64,000 bases of DNA from contig NZ_RXYA01000016.1 in assembly GCF_008086595.1 (NCBI RefSeq), forward strand, positions 1-64,000. Reading direction: 5' to 3'. A model generated the notes under the pieces. That model was given only the letters and a program-made list of their open reading frames with translations. It made no database searches and was not told the DNA's origin. Source of the stretch: Acetobacterium paludosum (GTDB lineage: Bacteria > Bacillota > Clostridia > Eubacteriales > Eubacteriaceae). This document shows, one piece after another, positions 26,549 through 35,726 of this stretch (the stretch's first letter is position 1; each line of letters begins with the position of its first letter). The translations under genes were made by a program, and so were the position numbers.

Positions 26549-26577
26549 TTGACGAAACTAAACGGAATGGTTACAAT
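26549..26577 (+). promoter_or_regulatory. Promoter for FMN reductase gene
   Basis: TTGACG, 17-bp spacer, TACAAT; leaves a 145-nt leader with no obvious terminator. Confidence 0.75.
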
Positions 26578-26729
26578 ATAAGAGACAATTTAATTAGATA
26601 TTAAAAATATGTGTGTGGTTTAAACAGTTATCGGATAAGTTGGAGATGGCTTGACCGCCTTCAAAGATATTTTGATAAAACAAATGATTAAAGAGAATGA
26701 GATAAATTACTAAGAGAAGGAGAAAATTA

Positions 26730-27290
26730 ATGGAAAACATCAGGATATTGGCAATCGTTGGCTCGTTAAGGAAGGATTCCTTTAATCTTCAGCTTGCCAA
26801 AGAAGCCGAAAAATACTTACAAGACAAAGTGAGTGTCGAAATAATCGATTATAGTGAGGTCCCTCTTTTAAATCAGGATATTGAATTCCCGGCACCGGCA
26901 AGGGTCAAGGAAATCAGAGAAAAAATTATAAAGGCGGATGGCATCTGGTTTTTCACCCCAGAATATAATCATTTTTTCCCAGGAGTGCTGAAAAATTTAA
27001 TCGATTGGCTTTCAAGACCTGTCAGCGAAACAGAAGGAGCGGTTCTACCTGGAAAACCGGCGGCAATTAGTGGTATCACCCCAAGTATGTCAGGTACTGC
27101 GATTGCCCAGGATCATTTGGTCACCCTGCTCAGCTTTTTAAATATGGATATCATGAATGTGCCCCGTCTGACGATTCCAAATGTGATGCAGCAGCTCAAC
27201 AAAGACGGAAAACTCGAATTGACCGCAAGTGCTCCCTATTTAGAAAAAGAAGCGGATGCCTTCATTGCGTTTATCAAAAACAGAAAATAG
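26730..27290 (+). CDS. NADPH-dependent FMN reductase family protein
   Basis: Flavodoxin-like reductase of 186 residues. FMN phosphate loop GSLRKDSFNLQLA at the N-terminus and the PEYNHFFPGVLKNLIDW motif that stacks on the flavin, followed by KPAAISGITPS. Probable two-electron quinone or azo-type reductase, cytoplasmic. AGAAGGAG ribosome site; single-gene unit. Confidence 0.93.
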   Translation: MENIRILAIVGSLRKDSFNLQLAKEAEKYLQDKVSVEIIDYSEVPLLNQDIEFPAPARVKEIREKIIKADGIWFFTPEYNHFFPGVLKNLIDWLSRPVSETEGAVLPGKPAAISGITPSMSGTAIAQDHLVTLLSFLNMDIMNVPRLTIPNVMQQLNKDGKLELTASAPYLEKEADAFIAFIKNRK

Positions 27291-27304
27291 GCCGATTGAA
27301 AAAT

Positions 27305-27353
27305 AAGCTCCCGGGAACCACTGATTATATCAGATGGTTGCCGGGAGCTTTTA
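27305..27353 (+). terminator. Terminator after FMN reductase
   Basis: AAGCTCCCGG / CCGGGAGCTT with an inner AACCA/TGGTT stem, followed by TTA TTT. Confidence 0.8.
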
Positions 27354-27424
27354 TTTGCTTAAAATTTTGATTTCAGGTATGACAACTTTCATGGGCTGGT
27401 GGTCAAAGCCTGCCAGAAAGAAAA

Positions 27425-29821
27425 TTATATGGTTTCACAGTCGTCGTTCAGATTCCCGTTGATCAGTAGGTCTTCATCGGTACAATCCTGCTCCTTGTTT
27501 TTATAAAAAGCAAGCGAAAACAAAGCAATGACCGAGGCGATGATGACCGTTAAATATACTTGTTTGAATCCTTCGTTAAGCGTCAGCTGAAACTCGGCTT
27601 CGATGGCCGTTTTCATATTATCAATTTTAGCCAGATAATCGTTTTTGGCGGTTTCGAAGGCGTCAGGGACAGCATTTTTCAGTGCTGTCATTTTGTTGAC
27701 GGTATCATTTATTTGAACTTTGGCATCCTGCATCGCAGTGACACCATCAAGCATTTCCGCCTGGCTGGCTTTGCTGTCAGAAACCTGAGACTGTAAGATG
27801 GCAATGGCAGCTTGCAGTTGCGCAATCTTATTGTCCAAATCATCAACGGTTTGAACATCACTCAGTTCATCGAGAACACTTTGCGGCATCTGATTTTTGA
27901 CAGCATCGGGAATCATATCAATTAAGCTCGCGGATGCTCCGGCTTGTCCGCTCATCGTTGCGGATGCGGGCATTGCAGATGCAGATGCTGCCATAGCGGC
28001 GGACGCGGAAGCCTGCATCTCAACCATCGTGGTTCTCAGGCTTTCCAGCTGATCCAGGGCCTCTTTCTGAGACGTAATCGCTGTTTCCATTCCGGTGATC
28101 CCCTGATCGATGCCGTTATAAGCACTTTGCAAATCGGCAATATTGCTTTCAATTTCTGTTGCTGCATTATTCATGGCATTGATTCCAGTTTGGACACCGT
28201 TCTGAATCTCGGCGATGGTATCCGGGGTCATCGTGGCAAACATATTTTCAGCGAGGGTTTTGCTGTTTTCAGTAATCGTTGTGACATCAGAGGTTTTCAT
28301 CAGATCCAATAGTTCCTGAGGCATAGTATAGCCGCTGCTGTCATTCATATTGACTTTCACGGTTCGCGGGGTTGACAAGTCGGGAATTTCAATACCGGCC
28401 ATTTTTTCTTTCATCACAGCATTGGATAAAAGTGAATTCTCGGTCTCGGTAATTTCCTGGGCATAGGGGAGAGCGGGGACATTGACTTCTGATGGCAGGA
28501 TGTTCATAACATTTGTCTGAACGGCAAGTCCGGCATGTGAAATAAATCCGATCATGATAGCTGGAGCGATTGCCGTACCAATTGAACGAATAAGTGAAAC
28601 GGTGGCCAGGGCAGAATTTGATTCCGCGGCGGCAGTATTGTCAAGCATCATATAATTGATCGGGGTCCCCATGGTGAATCCGATGCCAATGCCGATGAGG
28701 ATCAGACAGACGGCAACAGTGATGAAATTCGGGTATGCGGTGGTGACAAAAATAAGGAACAGCGAGCCGGCAATGGATGCTGAAAATCCGATGGCCAGTA
28801 CAAATTTAGCGCCGAACTTGTCGATCAGCTGGCCTGAAAACGGGGCCCCGATGCCGGCAAACAATCCGAGGACAATGACAAAATAACCGCCGCTGCCGGA
28901 TGGAATCTTGAGGGCGTTTTCAGCAAACTGCGGAACAAAGATCATCCCCATCATCACGACGCCGGTAATAAAGGAAAGAAACAGCGTGATCAGGATCGGC
29001 GGGCTTTTAAAATAATTTAAATTGATGACCGGATCTTCAGCCTTCTTTTCGGCCAAGATAAAGACCGGGAGCAGCAACCCGAATATCAGCAGAAACGGAT
29101 AGACAGAGGTGCTGGTGATGGTTTGATTGAAAGCAAAGAAATCGATGTTCTTTAATCCATACAGTAAGGAAAGCACCATGCTGATCAGGATCAGAATCCC
29201 TAACCCATCAATTTTTTTAGTGCTTAATTCTTTGGTATTCGGCAGCGCCATCAAGCCAGCAATTAAAATAAACAGGGTAATCGGAACATTGACATAAAAA
29301 ATAAACTGCCAGTTGTTTATTCCGAAGATATCAAGAATGGCACTGCCGGCAGAGGCACCGAAAATATTGGCAATGCCAAATACGCCTCCGACCAGACCAA
29401 GTGCCAACCCGCGTTTATCCTCGGGAAAGGTAGTACCGAATTCCGCGGTTGCCACAGGCAAGATGCCGCCGCCGCCGATGGCCTGGATCACTCTGGCGAC
29501 AAGCAAAAACGAAAAGCTGCCGAAATTTTGTGACAGTCCGCATAACAGCGAACCCACCCCAAACAACATAATGCTGAATAAATAGATATACTTGCGGCCA
29601 AATTTGTCCGCCAGTTTTCCCATAACGGGAATACTGGCAGCATAGGCAAGCGTATAAATGGTGATCATCCAGATTCCGGTTTTTTCATCGACCATCAGAT
29701 TGTTCTGAATAATGGTTCGGGCCGGTGTTACGATGCCGGTATCCAGTGCGCCCATAAAAATTCCCAGCAGATAGACTGAAAGGATGAGTCCGAATTTCGC
29801 TTTTTCATTCTGCTTTTTCAT
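27425..29821 (-). CDS. MFS transporter (DHA2-like) with large extracytoplasmic insertion
   Basis: Drug:H+ antiporter-type permease. Residues 1-430 hold about 13 helices with GALDTGIVTPA in helix 1 and motif A GKLADKFGRK. Between the penultimate and last helix lies an insertion of about 315 residues (430-745), predicted outside, with MPQELL/MPQSVLDEL repeats, long coiled coils and an Ala/Ser-rich stretch near 600-640; the last helix is VYLTVIIASVIALFSLAFY. At 798 residues it is nearly twice the size of ordinary DHA2 proteins. Transcribed after, and overlapping by 4 bp with, the MarR regulator. Confidence 0.88.
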   Translation of the reverse strand: MKKQNEKAKFGLILSVYLLGIFMGALDTGIVTPARTIIQNNLMVDEKTGIWMITIYTLAYAASIPVMGKLADKFGRKYIYLFSIMLFGVGSLLCGLSQNFGSFSFLLVARVIQAIGGGGILPVATAEFGTTFPEDKRGLALGLVGGVFGIANIFGASAGSAILDIFGINNWQFIFYVNVPITLFILIAGLMALPNTKELSTKKIDGLGILILISMVLSLLYGLKNIDFFAFNQTITSTSVYPFLLIFGLLLPVFILAEKKAEDPVINLNYFKSPPILITLFLSFITGVVMMGMIFVPQFAENALKIPSGSGGYFVIVLGLFAGIGAPFSGQLIDKFGAKFVLAIGFSASIAGSLFLIFVTTAYPNFITVAVCLILIGIGIGFTMGTPINYMMLDNTAAAESNSALATVSLIRSIGTAIAPAIMIGFISHAGLAVQTNVMNILPSEVNVPALPYAQEITETENSLLSNAVMKEKMAGIEIPDLSTPRTVKVNMNDSSGYTMPQELLDLMKTSDVTTITENSKTLAENMFATMTPDTIAEIQNGVQTGINAMNNAATEIESNIADLQSAYNGIDQGITGMETAITSQKEALDQLESLRTTMVEMQASASAAMAASASAMPASATMSGQAGASASLIDMIPDAVKNQMPQSVLDELSDVQTVDDLDNKIAQLQAAIAILQSQVSDSKASQAEMLDGVTAMQDAKVQINDTVNKMTALKNAVPDAFETAKNDYLAKIDNMKTAIEAEFQLTLNEGFKQVYLTVIIASVIALFSLAFYKNKEQDCTDEDLLINGNLNDDCETI

Positions 29822-30243
29822 TGATTTGTCTCCCGATCAATAAGCTTGGCGGCATTTGCTACCATTTTTTCCGTGGTTCTTTTCATTACGATAATATCCT
29901 CTTCTGAAATTCCTTCGTAAAGGCCTTCGTTCCAGTCAATCAGAATTTCATTCATATGTTTTATGATATTTTGACCATCCTGAGTTAAAGAAACGAGATA
30001 TTCACGTTTGTTATCCGGATTTTGGATCCGGGTAATAAAGCCTTTTTTTTCAAGCTTTACGGATGTTTTGGCAATGGCGCCCTTGTCGATCATATAATTT
30101 CTGGCTATTTTTTCCTGATTAACTTCATCGTGAGCGGAAACATACATTAGCACCAGCTGTTCAGAAAAACCCAAGTCATATTTTTTCAGTCGGCGTTCAG
30201 AAAAAGTACGGCACGAACGTTCGATGATTGAAAATTGTTTCAT
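29818..30243 (-). CDS. MarR-family transcriptional regulator
   Basis: 141 residues, winged helix with helical dimer ends: QEKIARNYMIDKGAIAKTSVKLEKKGFI is the recognition helix region and NPDNKREYLVSLTQDG the wing. It overlaps the MFS gene by 4 bp (ATGA) and is the first gene of that operon, so it most likely represses the transporter and itself through the palindrome at 30269-30312. Confidence 0.92.
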   Translation of the reverse strand: MKQFSIIERSCRTFSERRLKKYDLGFSEQLVLMYVSAHDEVNQEKIARNYMIDKGAIAKTSVKLEKKGFITRIQNPDNKREYLVSLTQDGQNIIKHMNEILIDWNEGLYEGISEEDIIVMKRTTEKMVANAAKLIDRETNQ

Positions 30244-30268
30244 ATAATTTCACTTCTTTCTGTAAAAT

Positions 30269-30342
30269 GTTGTCGTTGCAACAATAGCAGAGACGACTGT
30301 TGTAACGACAACTAATATAGCATGCGCTAATCAATCTGTCAA
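30269..30342 (-). promoter_or_regulatory. Promoter and MarR-type operator of marR-MFS operon
   Basis: Minus strand: TTGACA (30337-30342), 17-bp spacer, TATATT (30314-30319). Directly downstream, arms GTTGTCGTTGCAACA (30269-30283) and TGTTGTAACGACAAC (30298-30312) form a 15-bp inverted repeat, each arm containing its own GTTGCAAC-like dyad. The second arm covers the expected transcription start. Confidence 0.85.
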
Positions 30343-30456
30343 GAAAATAATGCTGAGTTTGAAAAGACGAAAATTTCTGATTCAGAATATCTCCATAAGT
30401 TCTACAAAACTTACTGTTATTATATCCATACACAATAAGTAACAAGGCGGTTTTGA

Positions 30457-30814
30457 ATGGAACAGAAGCTTATTACAAAAACGCTGTTGGTCAAAGGGAT
30501 GACCTGCGTCAACTGTGAAAACCGAATTGAAAACAAACTCAAACAGCTAAATGGCGTGATCAGTGCCATCGCTAGTTATGCGCGGGCTCAGGTAAAGTTT
30601 ATATATGATGCCAATCAAGTCAGTCTGGCCGCCATTGTGGTAGCCATTGAGGAAATGGATTTTCAGGTGCTGCGGGCCGGACAAAAACAAACAAATAAAG
30701 CGAGCGAAGAAAAGCAAAAAAAAAGCAAAAATGACGGAAATCTTGGTGCTGGTCCTGATTGTATTTGCCGTGGGCAGTGGCTGTAGCATGTGCAATAACA
30801 TCAGTAACCAGTAA
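30457..30814 (+). pseudogene. HMA copper-binding domain gene, frameshifted
   Basis: An intact heavy-metal-associated domain (KGMTCVNCENRIENKL, CxxC metal site) is followed by a run of nine A where the frame shifts; the other frame continues into a membrane helix (MTEILVLVLIVFAVGSG) and stops at 30812. Likely the N-terminal part of a copper-transport protein, now cut off. Confidence 0.75.
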
Positions 30815-30828
30815 ACGCAAGGAATGTA

Positions 30829-30954
30829 ATGGAACGGGAAAGAAGGACGACAGATGATATGATCTTAGTCAAGACGGGGGGGATTTCCGTTGAAGGGGTG
30901 GTCATTGAAGGAAACACCGCCATCGACGAATCGGCGCTTACTAACGCCTTTTGA
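30829..30954 (+). pseudogene. P1B-type ATPase (CopA-like) actuator-domain fragment
   Basis: About 40 codons matching the A-domain of heavy-metal ATPases: DMILVKTGGISVEGVVIEG then NTAIDESALTN, corresponding to the family's VRPGDxIPVDGxVxEGxxxIDESALTGE. The TGE motif is lost and a stop follows. Nothing else of the ATPase remains. Confidence 0.8.
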
Positions 30955-30994
30955 CTCAAGAGCTTTGAAGCAAAATAAAAAAAAGGAGAATAAG

Positions 30995-31290
30995 ATGAAA
31001 CAGGAAGAATTTGGATTTGTTGTTGAAGTGGATGGAAATCTGGCAAAAGTTAAGCGGTCCGACACGGAGATTGTGAAAACTGTGGGGCCTGCCCGGGAGA
31101 TAATGCCATTCTCATGAATGTTCAAAATCCGATTTCGGCCAAGCCGGGGCAATGAGTCACATTTGAGATGCAGGAAGCGAGTATTGTTTTGGCGGCATTT
31201 GTGGTATATTTTGTACCATTACTGGCGGCGGCGGCCGGCGCTGTTTTGGGAGGATTTGTTGGAAATCAGTTGGCACAGTCGCTGGTGCGG
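30995..31290 (+). pseudogene. RseC/MucC-family protein, frameshift plus stop
   Basis: Starts MKQEEFGFVVEVDGNLAKVK with an AAAAGGAG site; near 31078 the frame shifts to NCGACPGDNAILMNVQNPIS (Cys motif of the SoxR-reducing/RseC family), then a TGA at 31153, after which two RseC membrane helices can still be read. It ends in a fusion with the response-regulator remnant. Confidence 0.8.
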
Positions 31291-31898
31291 AAAATGGCCC
31301 ACAGGCATTGGCGATCTTTGAAAGGGAGAACTTATCCCTCGTCCTGTTGGATTTAATGCTCCCAGACCTGTCAGGAGAAGAAATTTGTGTCGAGATTCGT
31401 AAAAAATCCCGGGTGCCGATTATCATGCTGACCGCCAAAATTGAGGAGTCGGATCTGTTGACGGGGTTAAACATCGGAGCCGATGATTACATCACAAAGC
31501 CGTTTAGCTTAAAAGAACTCTATGCAAGAATTGAAGCAGTCCTGCGCAGATCAAGCGACGATTTGGTGCCGCTTTATAATAAAACATCATTCAATCATGG
31601 CGATTTGGAAGTCGAGTTTGAAAGCCACACGGTTAAAAAAAAGCGGGTCGAGATCAACCTCACTCCTCATGAGTTTAAACTGTTGGCCGCTTTGATAAAG
31701 TATCCAAACCGAGTTTTTACCCGGGAGGACTTGATTAAAGCCGCCTTTGGAGACGAGTTTGAAGGATACGACCGCACCGTGGACAGTCATATTAAAAACC
31801 TCAGACAAAAAATTGAAAGCGATCCCAGAAGTCCGGTTTATATTCTGACAATCTTTGGGATCGGCTATAAATTTGGGGGTGCACTGAATGAAGTATAG
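31290..31898 (+). pseudogene. OmpR/PhoB-type response regulator lacking its N-terminus
   Basis: Reads from ENGPQALAIFEREN onward: phospho-Asp in LVLLDLMLPDLSG, TAK, KPF, then a complete winged-helix domain ending YILTIFGIGYKF. About 45 residues, including the acidic pocket, are gone at the junction with RseC. Only a TTG at 31308 could act as start. The DNA-binding domain may still be made, but phospho-control is unlikely. Confidence 0.8.
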
Positions 31899-32350
31899 TC
31901 TGCGAACAAAGTTATCGTTGACGATCGCTCTGGTCATGCTGATTACTATTGCCCTCATCAGTATTTTGGCGAATTTCCTGATTCAAAAGCAATTCACCAC
32001 CTATCTGGCAAGTCAGCAGCAGAACCAGACCCAGGAGATTGCCAACAGCCTCAGCCAACACTACGATGCAGCGACGAAAACCTGGGATGCTGACTTTGTC
32101 CAGACAATTGGTATGGACGCCCTTGATGATGGCTATATCATCACGGTTTACGATTTGAACAAGCAGACCATCTGGGATGCCCAAACCTGTGATATGAATC
32201 AGTGTTCTCAGGTGTCGAAACCGTAACACCGGGGGATCGGGAATCGGTCTCGCCATTGTTAAATCGATTGTGATGGCGCACGGCGGTTCGGTTGATGCCG
32301 AAAGCTGTCTAAACGAAGGCAGCTGCTTCACGGTGATGCTGCCAAAATAA
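31888..32350 (+). pseudogene. Sensor histidine kinase with internal deletion
   Basis: The N-terminal membrane helix and part of the sensor domain (MKYSLRTKLSLTIALVML ... ) are joined near 32225, in another frame, to the last part of the ATPase domain (GSGIGLAIVKSIVMAHGG ... TVMLPK). HAMP, phospho-His and most of the catalytic domain are deleted. It overlaps the regulator remnant as in an intact two-component operon. Confidence 0.85.
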
Positions 32351-32383
32351 GCAGAAAGTCAACCGCTTTTCGGATCGGGTTGA

Positions 32384-32448
32384 ATCTGTGAAGAAGCATA
32401 AAGCCGATTAGAGAATTTTTTCTGATTGGTTTATGCTTCTTCACAGAT
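32384..32448. terminator. Bidirectional hairpin at convergent gene ends
   Basis: ATCTGTGAAGAAGCATAAA (32384-32402) pairs with TTTATGCTTCTTCACAGAT (32430-32448). The second arm is part of the 3' coding end of the amidohydrolase gene. Confidence 0.75.
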
Positions 32449-33231
32449 CCCCAATAACTCAGCGATGTTTTCGCCGAGAACGGCGTCGGCAACAGTGGAT
32501 GACTTTGAAACTTTCAGAATGGCTTCCCTGGACAGTTGGAGATCGCCGAAGGGGTGGTCAACGCCGAAAAGACACTTTTCAGGCAGTTCATTAATTACCG
32601 TACCCAGAACAAAAGTCGAAAAATAGGCGGAGGTGTCCAGATATAGATTGGAAATTTCTTTCACCAGATCCATCGTTTCCAGCCAGTTATTCCCCCCCAG
32701 ATGCCCCAGAATGACTGGCGTACGGGGATAATTTCGGGCAAAATCGGCAATCTCATGGATATCCGCTAAAGTCAGCGGGAAAAAGGCATGCACCCAGATT
32801 GGCAGATTACCGAATTCACGGGAAGCTATGAAAATGTTTTTAAGAAGAGCTATTTGGCCACTTCCGATTGTAAATTCGCCCATGCCGGCCAGATGGTTGC
32901 GATGAATATTCTCTTCCACATACGCCATTGTTGCATCTTCATCCAAGCCCGGTGGAACAGCGCCGAAGCCGACGTAACGGTCCGGATAGCAATGGATGGC
33001 GTTCATGAGTTCGGCAATTGATTTTTTGCGTACTTGAATCATCGACCCCATTTTACCGGCGAGTAAATTATTGAGATAAGTCATGGCTTGTTTTACTTCA
33101 CTGGCGTTCTCAGCGGTTTCGGGATGGAAAGAGGTTGAGAATAGGACGGTTTTATCGATACCGGCGCGGTTCATTTCTTTTATGTGCTCGTCAATTGGCA
33201 GGGTTACATGTGAATGTCCATCAATTATCAT
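32431..33231 (-). CDS. Amidohydrolase-2 family metal-dependent hydrolase
   Basis: 266-residue TIM-barrel hydrolase. Metal ligands visible: DGHSHV at the N-terminus, WVHAFFP, LGHLGG, and catalytic Asp in FGVDHPFGD. Resembles aminocarboxymuconate-semialdehyde decarboxylase/amidohydrolase-2 members; substrate not predictable. Divergent from an HxlR regulator whose operator lies in the shared intergenic region. Confidence 0.85.
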   Translation of the reverse strand: MIIDGHSHVTLPIDEHIKEMNRAGIDKTVLFSTSFHPETAENASEVKQAMTYLNNLLAGKMGSMIQVRKKSIAELMNAIHCYPDRYVGFGAVPPGLDEDATMAYVEENIHRNHLAGMGEFTIGSGQIALLKNIFIASREFGNLPIWVHAFFPLTLADIHEIADFARNYPRTPVILGHLGGNNWLETMDLVKEISNLYLDTSAYFSTFVLGTVINELPEKCLFGVDHPFGDLQLSREAILKVSKSSTVADAVLGENIAELLGICEEA

Positions 33232-33258
33232 AAGTATTATTTCCTTTTCATTATAAAG

Positions 33259-33320
33259 TTGAATTTTTCTTGCTCCTTTATTATAATGAGTTTATGAAAA
33301 TAAGAATAGTACGCACTATT
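33259..33320 (+). promoter_or_regulatory. hxlR promoter with operator dyad
   Basis: TTGAAT (33259-33264), 17-bp spacer, TATAAT (33282-33287); the dyad AATAGTACGCACTATT (33305-33320) lies just downstream of the expected start and may serve both divergent genes. Confidence 0.65.
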
Positions 33321-33354
33321 TTGTGTGATACATTCAAAAAGGAAAGTGATAGAG

Positions 33355-33678
33355 ATGCCGGAAAAAATCTGTTTTGTAAACAACAAGGAACCCTTTGAAT
33401 ATACTTTGTCTATCGTCACTGGAAAGTGGAAATTGAAGATCATTTATCTTCTTGCCTGTATGGGGACGGTGAGGTATGGGGTTTTAAAAAAGAATATTGA
33501 GAAAATCACTCACAAAATGCTGAGTTCCCAGCTCAAGGAACTGGAGGGTGAAAACATTATTTTACGAAAAGAATACCCTCAGGTACCTCCGAAGGTGGAA
33601 TATTCTCTGACAGAAAAGGGACAGAGTCTGATTCCCCTGGTGAACGATATGTGCAGCTGGGGAAGAGAGCACCGTTAA
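33355..33678 (+). CDS. HxlR-family transcriptional regulator
   Basis: 107 residues from the ATG at 33355 (AAGGAAAG upstream). The pattern is diagnostic: CFVNNKEPFEYTLSIVTGKWKLKIIYLL, then RYGVLKKNIEKITHKMLSSQLKELE, KVEYSLTEKG. An N-terminal Cys may be redox-sensitive as in YodB-like members. Probably regulates the divergent amidohydrolase and itself. Confidence 0.9.
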   Translation: MPEKICFVNNKEPFEYTLSIVTGKWKLKIIYLLACMGTVRYGVLKKNIEKITHKMLSSQLKELEGENIILRKEYPQVPPKVEYSLTEKGQSLIPLVNDMCSWGREHR

Positions 33679-33983
33679 GTTATGGTATGAATTAATCCAG
33701 TGGAATCAAATCAGTCGAGTGACGTGAGTATGGCGATCAGTTTTCTATGAAAAAAATTGTTTGTTGAAACGATTCGTAAAGCATTAAAAAATTTCTGCAT
33801 GGGAAAGCATGATAAAAAATTATATAAGTTTAATAAATCAAAAATAAAAAAAAATAAGATTAGCAGAAAGTATGGGAATTCATAACGAAAAAAGTTTTAT
33901 TAGAATTAATAGTGGCAAAATAAGCGGATTCTTTCATTCTTTGAAAACGTTATATTGTAAATAAAAATATTTTTACTAATCTC

Positions 33984-34012
33984 TTGACAAAGCTTAGACT
34001 GAATATTAAACT
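33984..34012 (+). promoter_or_regulatory. Weak promoter for methyltransferase operon
   Basis: TTGACA, 17-bp spacer, TAAACT. The 366-bp spacer 33679-34044 is otherwise very AT-rich and shows no gene or clear structure. Confidence 0.4.
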
Positions 34013-34044
34013 TATTTATAATTCAAACAATAAAGGAGAAAAGC

Positions 34045-35064
34045 ATGACAGCACATTTAACTCAGAAAGAGAACTTTTTACGCGTAGCACGTGGTGAAAT
34101 GCCGGAATATGTACCGGTATCGACCTTTTTCAGTATCGAAGAAGCGCCACTTTATTCAATGGCAGACCCCAGTATTCTGGGAAGCTTTAGAGGCCCAGGC
34201 GGCGGAAAAGATCCTTGGGGCGTTACCTATGTCACTGGTGAAGAGATCAAATTTGCCGCCCTTCCGAAACCCAACGACTTTATTCTGACCGATGTTACAA
34301 AATGGCGTGATGTGATCAAAGCACCGGACTACACCGGATTTGACTGGGAAGCGGCTGCCAAAGCAGACCGCAAAAAATATGTGCAGGATCCAGATAAGAC
34401 AGCCTTTGTGCTCGGTGGTTTTGCGGATTTATTTCAACAGTTTATCGGCTTTATGGGATTTACAGAAGGGCTTTGTGCCATCTATGAAGAACAGGAAGAA
34501 GTCGAAGAACTGCTGGATTATATGCTTGAACATTCACTCTATATCACCAAGAACTTACTTCATTACTACAAGCCTGAAGGCTACTATCTACTTGACGATA
34601 CCGCGTCAAAACTTAATCCCTTTATTTCTCCAAAACTATTTAATGAAATCTTCGTCCCGCGGTATAAAAAATGTCTGGATCTTGTCCGCGATGAAAACGT
34701 TCCGATCTTTTACCACAACTGCGGCAGATGCGAGGACTTGATGCCGTCAATGATTGATATCGGTGTAAACGTTTGGGATCCGGCTCAGGCGCAGAATGAT
34801 CTCGTCGGCATGAAGCAAAAATATGGCCGAAAACTTGCCATCAACGGCGGCTTCGAGTTCACCATGCCGAGCACCTGGCCGGTTGTGGATGAAGAGGAAG
34901 TCCGTGAAACGGTACGGGATACCTACAAGAAGCTGGCCCCCGACGGCGGTTTCATTTTCAATGGAATGCTGACATCCCTCGACTTTGAGAATCCTAAAGT
35001 TCAGGAAGTCAACGGCTGGATTTTAGATGAAGCGAAAAAACTCAGTAAAACGGTGTATCAGTAA
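34045..35064 (+). CDS. UroD-fold methyltransferase (MtaA/MtbA-like family)
   Basis: 339-residue uroporphyrinogen-decarboxylase-fold protein of the corrinoid methyltransferase group. Visible: N-terminal ENFLRVARGEMPEYVP, the zinc-type motif FYHNCGRCEDLMP (HxCxxC-like), WDPAQAQND and NGGFEF. Likely transfers methyl between a substrate or acceptor and a corrinoid protein. AAAGGAG ribosome site; first gene of an operon with a COG0523 GTPase and a His-rich protein. No corrinoid protein is adjacent; the one at position 1 is 33 kb away. Confidence 0.88.
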   Translation: MTAHLTQKENFLRVARGEMPEYVPVSTFFSIEEAPLYSMADPSILGSFRGPGGGKDPWGVTYVTGEEIKFAALPKPNDFILTDVTKWRDVIKAPDYTGFDWEAAAKADRKKYVQDPDKTAFVLGGFADLFQQFIGFMGFTEGLCAIYEEQEEVEELLDYMLEHSLYITKNLLHYYKPEGYYLLDDTASKLNPFISPKLFNEIFVPRYKKCLDLVRDENVPIFYHNCGRCEDLMPSMIDIGVNVWDPAQAQNDLVGMKQKYGRKLAINGGFEFTMPSTWPVVDEEEVRETVRDTYKKLAPDGGFIFNGMLTSLDFENPKVQEVNGWILDEAKKLSKTVYQ

Positions 35065-35108
35065 AACAACTTTGAACGACAAATAAAGAAAAATCAGGGG
35101 CATAAAAT

Positions 35109-35726
35109 ATGAAGATACTAATTCTAGGGGGATTTTTAGGATCCGGAAAAACAAGCGTTGTTATCCAGCTGGCAAAATATATTCTGGGGAGCAACCCTGA
35201 AAACAAAACAAAAGTTGTTATCCTGGAAAATGAGATCGGAGAAGTCAGCATTGATGACAAATTGCTGCGCGGCAGCGGCTACGAAGTGGCGAACATGTTT
35301 TCCGGCTGTGTCTGCTGCACGATGGCCGGGGAACTCGTCATCGGGCTGCATAACATCATCCGGGACTTCAATCCCGAACTCATTATCATGGAAGCAACCG
35401 GAGTGGCTTATCCGGATAATATTAGGGAAACCATCGAACAGTCACTGCCAGATGCGGATTGTAGTATTACCTGCATCACCGATGCAAAGCGGTGGAAAAG
35501 ACTGTTTCGGCCGATGGAAATGCTGCTCAAAGGACAGCTCGATGCAGCCGATGTCATTCTCATAAACAAAACGGATTTGGTTGATGGAGATACGTTAGAC
35601 GAAGTGGAAGCATCGATCAGAACATTTAATGACATGGCGCAATATTTCCGGATCAGTGCGGCCGAGCCGATCGACACCGCCGTATTTGAGGCTGTGCTCG
35701 GCATTGAACAAAGGAGTTTTAAATGA
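35109..35726 (+). CDS. COG0523/CobW-like G3E GTPase, short form
   Basis: Metal-chaperone GTPase. Walker A GGFLGSGKTS, switch-like LENEIGEVSIDD, metal-site motif GCVCC, MEATGVAYPD and G4 motif NKTDL. At 205 residues it has only the GTPase domain; the C-terminal CobW_C domain is missing. Its last codons overlap the His-rich gene by 4 bp. Together with the preceding methyltransferase this suggests delivery of zinc (or cobalt) to that enzyme. Confidence 0.88.
   Translation: MKILILGGFLGSGKTSVVIQLAKYILGSNPENKTKVVILENEIGEVSIDDKLLRGSGYEVANMFSGCVCCTMAGELVIGLHNIIRDFNPELIIMEATGVAYPDNIRETIEQSLPDADCSITCITDAKRWKRLFRPMEMLLKGQLDAADVILINKTDLVDGDTLDEVEASIRTFNDMAQYFRISAAEPIDTAVFEAVLGIEQRSFK

Noticed and set aside
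27560-29585. Several plus-strand frames opposite the MFS transporter
   Set aside because: Antisense shadows of a coherent 798-residue membrane protein; low-complexity His/Cys or Pro/Thr content.
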